Positions 1 through 7,786 of a stretch of 21,463 nt of DNA are shown one piece after another. The translations under genes were made by a program, and so were the position numbers. The notes under the pieces are model-generated. The model was not told the origin of the DNA and made no database searches. It saw only the letters and a program-made list of their open reading frames with translations. Numbering within the stretch: position 1 is the first letter of the stretch; each line of letters starts with the position of its first letter. Origin of the DNA: Monoraphidium neglectum (taxonomy: Eukaryota; Chlorophyta; Chlorophyceae; Sphaeropleales; Selenastraceae). The stretch spans positions 1 through 21,463 of the forward strand of contig NW_014012916.1 of assembly GCF_000611645.1 (NCBI RefSeq), given 5' to 3'.

Positions 1-2251
1 TCCCGAGACAGCGCGACCGCGCGGTCCCGCTGCTCGGCCAGGCGGTAGACCTCGCGCGCCGCCTTATTAAGGGTGCGGTTCGCCCGCTCCAGCGCGGCGC
101 CGTCGCCAGCCGACAGCTGCTGCAGCTGGTGGTGCGGAGGGGCGGGAAGGGGGAGGGGCGGCGGGGGCGTGCGGGGCGGGGAGAGAGCGGATGAGGGGCG
201 GCGAGGGGCGGAGCGCGTGCGTGCGACGACGGCGCTACTTCAGGCCGCGCACCCGCGTGAATGCGTGCACACACAAGCACACACGCGCGCGCATACACAC
301 ACGCACACGTGCACATGGACACAAACATACACACACCACAAACACATATACCCAATGACGAGCACGCACGCACGCATCCAACAACACACACCCACACAAA
401 CCGCCCCGCCAACCGACCTTGGCCTTGGCCTTCTCAATCGTCTCCACCGCTGCCTCCAAACTGTCAGCCGCCGTCAGCTCCGCCCGCACGCGCTCCAGCC
501 CAGACCGCCCCACGTCCACCGATTTGCGCCCGACGCCGCCGCCCGGCCCAATCCCGGGCTCCCCGGCGCCGCCGGCGCCGCCCCCTCCAGGGGGAGGGGC
601 GCCGCCGAGCGAGTCGTCCGGCCCCGGCGCGATGAGCGGCGCGCCGCACAGCCAGCTGTGCAGGCGCTCGCGGGCGGTGGGCTCGCGGGCGGCCTCGTAC
701 TCCCTGCGGCGGGAGGGGCGAGCGCGGCGGGCGGCGGGCTTGGGCGAGGGCACAGTCCTGCGGGGCCGTGAAACGCGGCGGCGACCGCTGCAGCAAGCCA
801 GAGAATGCATCAAGCAGCATGCCCCCGCAGCTTGGCAGCCAAATACGGAGCCAACCGAACCGAAAAAAAGGGTTTGGTAGTGGTAGTAGAGGGGGGTTGC
901 AGTGGAACGGGCGAGCACAGGACTTTTTCTGGGGGGTAGGGGGGGGATGGCCGAGGAGGCGGGGCGGCGCGCGGCGCGCACCGCTGCAGCTCTGGGTACG
1001 GCCACTGCGCCACGTCTGTGACGAGGACGGCGTAGTGCTGCGCGTTGACCGCCACCTTGGGACGCTCCCTGGGGTCACGCCTGAGCACGTGCGCGCACGT
1101 GTGTGTGTGTGCGTGTGTGTGTGTGTGTATGTATGAGTGTGTTTGTTTGTTTGTTGTGTGTGTATAGGGTGATGCACGTGTTATGCGTGGGTCCCTGACG
1201 TGTGAATACGGTATGGCGAGTGACGAGCATGGGGTTATGTTGTGGGGTTGGGTGCGTGAAGCTAGCAAGGGCACGGACATTGAACGCGTTGCAGATGGAG
1301 TGCTTCCAAGAAAGGCACGCGGGCTCAATGCACGCGGGGAACGGCTGCTGCACTCCCTCTGAGGAGTGACCGCAACCCATTTGAGCCGGGTCTGCTTTGG
1401 GGAAGGACGCGGCCCACCCACCGACCCGTCATCCACCGCACTCCTTCCCACAGCGCGCCCCGCGGCGGCCGCCCCCTCCCCCTTCCACACACACACCCCG
1501 CCGCCCCGCCGCCCCCAGATCACTTCAACATCATCACACTCAGATCACCCCAGATCCGCCCAGATCACCTCGGCCCGTAGGGCTTGTACGCCGGATTATC
1601 CGCGTTTATCGTCTTGCGGAACCGAACGCTGGGCTTTGCCAGCAGCGGCTGCTCCCGCCAGCCGTCGTAGCCTTCCAGGTCTGATGCCGCGCTCGACGCG
1701 CCGGGCGCTCCCCCCAGCTTTAGGGACTCCCGGGGCAGCGCCTGCCACCAATGGTACGCCACGCGCCGCGGGGGGCCGCCCTCCACGCCTCAAAGGGCGT
1801 GGGAGCGTGGAAGGGGGGTGAAGAGTGAGTGTCGCCAGCAGGGCCGCCGCGGCGCGGCGGGTGCGAGCGGGGCTGGATGGGGGTGGGGCATGTGGGTGGG
1901 GCGGGAGGTTGCGGCCCCGCGCGTGCGGCTGCGAAATTGAGGCGGCCGCGACGCAGTTGGCTCGGGCAGCAGGACGCCAATTCGCAGCGCCGCACACAGG
2001 CGGCCGGCGCGCACCTGACGCTTTGGTCTCTGCGCGCCACGCGTCTGGCCCCTCCTCGCCGATCCCGTCGCCCCCGTCGCCGCCGTCGCTGCCGCCGGCC
2101 CCGCCGGCCCCGTCGCTGCTGCTGCTGTGGCGCGGCGAGCGGACCGTCAGGCGGACATCGTCGGGCGTCGAGACGAGGTAGCGGCCGTCCGGCGCCGCGG
2201 CGACGCCCGCGCCCGGCACGCCCCCGGCCGTGCCGTTGTAACCAAGGGGCC

Positions 2252-2283
<32 letters not shown>

Positions 2284-5200
2284 GTTGGTGGCGGCGCGTC
2301 CAGGGCGGAAGGCAGCGACGCGGCGCTGTCCATCGGAAGGAGCGTGGCGGCGCCGCCGCCGCCTGCAGGGCCTGCCGTGCCCGCGGCGGCGCCATGAGCA
2401 GGCTCTGACAGGCCAGCCCGCGGCGCCCAGCCCGCACCGGCCGCGCCGCCCGGCGGGCTCGCCGCACCCGGCGCGCGCGCGAGCGCAAACGGCGGCGCGG
2501 GGCCGTCCAGCGGCCAGGGGGCGCCGAGCGCGAAGGGCGAGGGACGCGGCGCGGTGGGGCGCGGCGAGGAGGCCGGGCCCGCGCCGGGGGCAGGCGGCAG
2601 CAACAGCGGGTCGGCGCCGTCTGAGCTGCCAGGGCGCAGCAGCGTGTCCAAGTTTTCCTCTGTAATCGTCCTCATGTGCGCCACCCTGAAGTGGTGCGCA
2701 GCGGCAGCAGCCGCCGCTGCCGCAGAAGCAGCAGAGGCGGCGCCAGTCGCGTCGTTCCCCACGCCGGGCGCCTCCTGCGCCCCGGCCCCCGCATCCCGCG
2801 CCCGCGCCTGGCCGGCCCCGCCGCCGCCGCTCATTTCTTGGCTGGGCGGCGGCGCGGTCGCCGGTGGCGCCGGCGACGCAGCGCCGGGCACAGGGCTGCG
2901 CAGCAGCCGCATCCGCGCGGCAAGCGCCGCCGGCGAGACGCCCAGAACCGCGCCCGCCGGGGCGCCGCCACCGCCGCCGCCCGCGGCCGCGCTGTTGCGC
3001 GCGAGCGTCCCCGGCTCTGTCTGCGGGGGCGTCGCGCTGGGGGCGCGCGAGCCGACCAGCGACGAGGATTGGAAGAGCTTCGATATCCCCGCGCCCAGCC
3101 CCCGCAGGCTGCTCATTACCGACGCCGGCCGGCTGCCCGCGTCGCGCGCAAACGCGCTTGCAGCGGCCTCAGCGCCGCCGTTGGCTAGGGCGCCGGGTGC
3201 GGCGGCGCCAGGCCCGCCGGGCTGCGGGCAAGGGGCGGCAGATTGTGGGGGCAGCGTGAGTCGCGCTGGTTTCAGGGTCCCTGCACCGCTGTTTCTGACC
3301 TTCGACGGGGCGTTCACAGTCACAGGCAGACCCATTCCCAGGCGCGCCGTTGGCGGGCCAGATCGCGGCAGCTGTCGCCCCGGAAATTCGAACGCCGCGC
3401 CGTGTTGCGCCCGACCCCGCCCACCCGCGCGCCGCCCTCGGACGTGAGGTTCAGGTCCAATAGCATCCGCCTGACGCGCTTGGTGATGCTCTTGGCGTCC
3501 GCCTGGTGAGTCAGCGCCATCCAGAAGTTTGGGTCGTCGCCTGCAGGGCACGGCGGCGGCGGCGGCGTCGGCGGCGGTACAACGTCACTCGGGAGCGGCT
3601 GGCGGCTGAGGCCTCACACTGGGCCCAGAAATGCCTGTGTCAACCGATAACATGTGCAGCCGATGCGGGGTGCGGCGGTCGGCAAGACGCAGAGCGCCCA
3701 ATGCCTAGCCCATGCGAGGGGTGTGAGACTGCGCAGCGCGTACCGCCAATGCACCGCCCGTGTACCTCGCGTGAGGTAGCTGTGGCGGATGATGACGTAG
3801 CGCCTGAAGTACCAGAACAAAATGTACATCGCGTAAAAGTTGTAGGCCACGACCAGTACGAAGTGCAGCCTGCAAATCATGCAAGCGTTTGTTTGGAATA
3901 CATCAAAAAAGGGGGTCGGACGCCCAGCCGAGGCGAGAGGGGCGGCCGCCGACGCGGGGCGCTCGGGGGCAACAGCAGAGCCCTCGGCGTCCGCGGGCGA
4001 CGCCGGCCATCCCGCGGCATGGGCTCCGCAGCAATGTGGCGCAGAGGGCAGGAGGCCAGGCGGGGCCGGGCCGGGCCGGGCCGTCGAGGCTCACCAAAAG
4101 ACGGGGGACCTGTCTGGCGGCGCGGCCACCGTGAGCTGCATGAGCTGGCTGCGGCTGATCTTGTTGTCTGTGCCCTGCATCACGGGGTTGCGCTGGTAGC
4201 CCGCGTAGTGCAGCGGGATCACTGCGGCCGCGGGGCGGTTGGTTGGGCGGTTGGACGGTTGGATGGTTGGACCGTTGGTTTGTGTGTGCGTGTGTGTTAG
4301 TGTGTGTGTAAGTGTGTGTGGTGATGAAGGTGAGGAGGAGAATGGAGAGAATGTTGATGACCCCATTGCAGGAGTTGCAAGTGGGTGGTGGAGGGGCGCG
4401 GCACGGACAGGCAGGTGCGGCGCACCGCCGCGAGGGCGCGGGGCGCCTCATCCAGCGGAGCGGCGCGTGGCGGGGTCGCGCAGGTTAGCCTGGGAGGCAC
4501 TCACGCACTGCGCATCCGATGATGGCCATAGGCATGAACAAGCTGATGCCGATCTTGAGGGACCAGATCATGACCTGCGGACGGTGGTGATACATCACAG
4601 GCGGCGGTGAGGGGGACACCTACTTCTAGCAGGCCGCCGGGCGCCGCCCGCCCGCCCGCTGCCAGCCGGCTGCGGCGGTTCGCGGCACTGGCCCAGAGCC
4701 TCTCCGGACGCAGCGCCTGGCGCGGCAGCTGTGCTGCGGCCGCCGCGCTGTGATTTCGGAAAACGGCCGCGTGCGCCGCTCACCACGGCGTCCAGCCCTG
4801 CGCTCGTCATGATCTCCTTTTCGGGGGTCGACACGGCGTTGACCAGCCACTGCCTGCATGCATGGAGGGGAGCCGTCGGGGGCGCGCGGCCGGGTGTGTT
4901 TACGGCGATGGCGCGGCTGGGGCGCCGCTGCGGCGAGCCGCAGCTGCTGGCACGGTCTACCGGGTTGCCATTGGCTCGGAGGCGCTCGCTGGATCATAAT
5001 TTGGAGCCCTCCTCCCGCAGCCAATCACCATAGTGAGGACCAGCCGCGGGTGGGCATGCCGCGTGGCTTGACGGTTACCGATGGGGAGACCTGCGCGCGG
5101 CGCAGTGACGGGAGATCTGTTAATCAGGGAGCGTGGGCGCGTGCACACCCGGACGGACCCGTCCGGATGCGTACGCAGCAGCTGTCAGCGCAAGCAGCGC

Positions 5201-5991
5201 TTCGCGCTGCCGTCCCCGGCCCGAGCGGCGACCCATGGTGATGCGGGCGCAGCCGCCGCCATCCGCAATGCTGCCGCCAGCGCTGATGCACGTTGTGCTG
5301 CCGCCCGCGGGCCCCGCTGCCGCCGCTGCGCCCGGCGCACCAAGCGGTGCCGGTAGTGCTTGGGGAACACGGAGCGCTGCAGGAAGCAGAAGGATACGAA
5401 GCATGCCGCCCCCAGGACTGTGTTGAACCACAGCCTGACCAGTGTGTGCGAGATGACGGGCTAAATCAGCGGAAGATCACATCCATGTCGGGGCAGGGCG
5501 AGGGCGTTTGTGCCGATCCGGCCTGGCAAATTTGGGCGCCCCTGGCCGATGAGCCCATGTGACTGCGGTGGTTGGCACCTGTCACCCCCGCAACCGCCGT
5601 GCCATATAGCAGCCACACAGGAAAGTTTGGACAATGCGCATGCCATGCCCCACAAGAAGGAGAGTGCTGGGCTGCTGCAATGTGCGGCAGCTCTTATAGC
5701 GGCAAGAGCAGCGAGAGCAGCGCTGCACATCCCGCAAGTATGTCGCAAAAGCTCCGTCGTGCCGGCTAGTCTGCCCATGCACTGACTTGTATACGACACA
5801 TTAGCGCATAACCGACGCGAGACAGCAATCCGAGCATAAAAAAGGCTGGTCAGGCCGGTCTGGATCAGCGATGGACTCCCCGCTCACCCTGTCAGGAGCT
5901 GGTGGTCCGACACCTGGTTGCTGGTGATGTTCCAGTCTTTGAGCAGGTTGCTTGGATACTCGACCGCCGGGCTGGGGCTGGGCGAATCCAT
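1..5991 (-). CDS. CSC1: OSCA/CSC1-type calcium-permeable osmosensitive channel, 5' part (12 exons, 3' end outside window)
   Basis: Family members are stretch- or osmolality-gated cation channels with an N-terminal TM0-TM2 block, a cytosolic RRM-like loop and a pore domain. Exons in transcript order: 5991-5914, 5460-5341, 4927-4784, 4574-4505, 4221-4095, 3869-3766, 3540-3425, 3371-2015, 1788-1569, 1080-982, 703-418, 119-1. Phases agree throughout, giving 946 codons plus 2 nt. TM0 lies at residues about 34-53 (LWFNTVLGAACFVSFCF). The family's pre-TM1 motif is STPEKEIMTSAGLDAV (about 99-114). TM1 (VMIWSLKIGISLFMPMAIIG) runs into LIPLHYAGY, and TM2 is about 181-205. The strand that opens the loop, AQHYAVLVTDVA, is at about 792. 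An N-terminal NIT sequon fits the expected outside N-terminus. The ATG at 5991 sits in an A-rich Kozak context. The long low-complexity stretch between TM2 and the loop is unusual. The exon 1 donor and the exon 7/8 junction are the weakest joins. The pore half is not in the window. Confidence 0.86.
266..349. repeat. CA-rich microsatellite in channel intron 11 (GU in the transcript)
   Basis: Interrupted AC/CGCG dinucleotide repeat on the plus strand, inside the intron between the exons at 703-418 and 119-1. On the minus-strand transcript it reads GU-rich. It generates false open frames full of Thr-His or Cys-Val. Confidence 0.9.
1087..1165. repeat. TG-rich microsatellite in channel intron 9 (CA in the transcript)
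   Basis: TG runs of about 13 and 17 nt, then TTTG repeats. They sit immediately upstream, in transcript sense, of the acceptor of the exon at 1080-982, so the splice acceptor is preceded by a CA tract instead of a normal pyrimidine tract. Confidence 0.9.
2253..2282 (-). repeat. (CAG)10 coding repeat, polyglutamine tract in the channel insertion
   Basis: Ten perfect CTG units on the plus strand, read as CAG on the coding strand. They encode ten consecutive Gln at residues about 617-626 of the channel protein, inside the long exon at 3371-2015. The tract lies within the disordered insertion and not within a membrane segment. A pure trinucleotide run of this kind is likely to vary in length between strains. 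Confidence 0.9.
4237..4320. repeat. GGTTGG octamer repeat joined to a TG tract, channel intron 4
   Basis: A degenerate tandem array with a period of about 8, each unit ending in GTTGG (4237-4280), runs directly into an interrupted TG microsatellite (4280-4320). Both lie in the intron between exons 4574-4505 and 4221-4095, just upstream of the acceptor in transcript sense. Confidence 0.8.
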
Positions 5992-6512
5992 TGTTTTTTC
6001 AGATGCAGAGTAGCGCAGATCGCCCGAAAGCCACGCTACCTAATTGAATGTCACTAAAAACACAACATCCTGGTCGCTTCCGCTAGCCTAAGCTGCGCCA
6101 GCTGTGTGTGTGCGCTGGCAAATTGCTGCGTACTCGCTTTGCCATTGGGCTTCGGTTCCTGCAGTTGACGTATGCATGCGATACACGTCTTCACAGGAGC
6201 GAAACAGCCAACTGCGCAGTACCTGTACTGCGAAGGGACTGGGTTTTTTGCAGTGAGGAGCCACGTGTCAGCGGAGGGTGGCCGGGGTGACGCCGCCGCC
6301 ATGCAGTGAAGCACATGGCGAGCAAGCGACAGTGCTCGTGTCCAAGCGATCCAAGGAGAGCGTTGTGCTTGCTTTCATAATTCTTATGTTTGCCTGCCTT
6401 TTTGTTTGCCTTCCCTGCAGCCGCTGTTAGAACTCCAGTGCAAAGCTTCGCCACGTTTCTCTGTCAGGTACGCGCGCGCGCGTGCGCGCGCGTGTGCATA
6501 CACACACACACG
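5992..6512 (-). promoter_or_regulatory. Upstream region of the channel gene
   Basis: About 520 bp without a credible gene, lying between the channel ATG and the CA repeat. It is less GC-rich than the neighbouring coding DNA. A CCAAT box occurs on the minus strand at 6148-6144, about 155 nt upstream of the ATG. No convincing TATA box is visible. The immediate leader is A-rich and ends in an AAAAAACA run before ATGG. The transcription start cannot be placed from sequence. Confidence 0.5.
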
Positions 6513-6587
6513 CACACACATACACATACACTACACAGGCTCACACACATACACACACACATACACATACACTACACAGGCTCACAC
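6513..6587. repeat. Direct repeat of a 34-bp unit within a CA-rich tract
   Basis: Two identical 34-bp copies lie at 6513-6546 and 6554-6587, a period of 41. Each contains the non-microsatellite core CTACACAGGCTCACAC. They sit inside a wider CG/CA-rich tract (about 6470-6600) between the GCP2 3' end and the channel promoter. Confidence 0.85.
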
Positions 6588-6633
6588 GTGCACACGCCGG
6601 GTAGCGCTCGCTTTCGGTCATACTGAGCCACAT

Positions 6634-6638
6634 TTACA
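6634..6638 (-). terminator. TGTAA poly(A) signal of GCP2
   Basis: TGTAA on the minus strand, about 80 nt past the GCP2 stop codon. TGTAA is the usual chlorophyte polyadenylation signal, with cleavage typically 10-20 nt downstream. This gives a short 3' UTR ending near 6615-6625, just before the CA repeat. Confidence 0.6.
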
Positions 6639-6715
6639 CCCAGCAGCAACCATCATTTCTGTGCATGCCTCGGCCCTTCCAGCCGCTGGCCGCAACGCAC
6701 AGCACCCTCGCACGC

Positions 6716-6849
6716 CTATACCCCCACCAGCCGCATCCCCGCCAGCGCCGCCGCCACGCCGCCCCCGGCGCCCGCGCCGCCGCCCACGTCAATCCTCTCT
6801 ATCAAGTTCAGCAGGCTGTCCAGCTCCTCACGCGTCGACATCGCCGCCG

Positions 6850-6880
<31 letters not shown>

Positions 6881-7739
6881 GCCGCCGCCCCGCACGCCCG
6901 CCCCGGCAAGCAGCCGCTGGTAGTGCTCCCCCAGCCGCTCCGTCAGCTCGCCCAGCTGCGCCGCGAAGCGCCCCGCCAGCGCGCCGATCGCGGCGGACTG
7001 GCGCTCGTTGCGCGCGACCTCCCGCAGGGCGGCGAGCGCGCGGTCGAAGCTGCTCTCCTGGCGCGCCAGCGGCGCACGGCGCCCGGCGGGCTTGGCTGCG
7101 CATCACAGGGGTTGCAGAGAAGAGCGAGGGGCGCGTATGAACCAGAAAGGCACAGATGGGGCGGGCAATGAGATTGCCCAGGTGTATGGGCTCGACAACG
7201 TGTGCGAGCAGTCACTGCCGCCCTACATGCACGTGCGCACTTGGTTATCTGCTCTTCCCCATTATTCCACCTCAGGCACGCCCTTGCCGCACGCACCTGC
7301 CGGCGCCGGCGCCGCCCGCACCGCCAGCACCGCGCCCTCCCTCCAGAGGTCGTGCGCGCACCGCTGCAGCTCCAGGACGCACTTCAGGACGGGCAGCTGA
7401 GTCAGCAGCGCGCCGTCCGCGGCGCGGACCAGGAAAGCCTGGTGGCAGCACATCACCTGCGCGTTCGGCCCCGAGGGGAAGGCGCAGGTGCTGGGTGGCA
7501 GGCCAGCAGCAAGAGGGGCCTGCGCAGAATGTGCTCTGCACCGCAGCACCATGTTGCCTGGTGGCGATTGGAGTTGCTTGCACATGCTAACGCGCAACAA
7601 ACCCCAACTCTGCCATGAATCTGCGATTTGCAAAGCCGCCTACTGTACGATGCGCGCACACCCACACCCACACCCACACCCACACGCAACACAGGCATGC
7701 GCGCACACACACGCCCAGGCACACAGCCACGCAAGCTTA

Positions 7740-7786
<47 letters not shown>

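Noticed and set aside
235..1005. Single 256-codon minus-strand frame running through the channel exon 703-418
   Set aside because: Only 703-418 matches the channel model. The rest is intron 10 and the microsatellite of intron 11.
2554..3447. Long plus-strand open frame of 297 codons opposite the channel exon
   Set aside because: It is antisense to the long low-complexity channel exon. GC-rich codon bias alone keeps the complementary frame open, and there is no conserved content.
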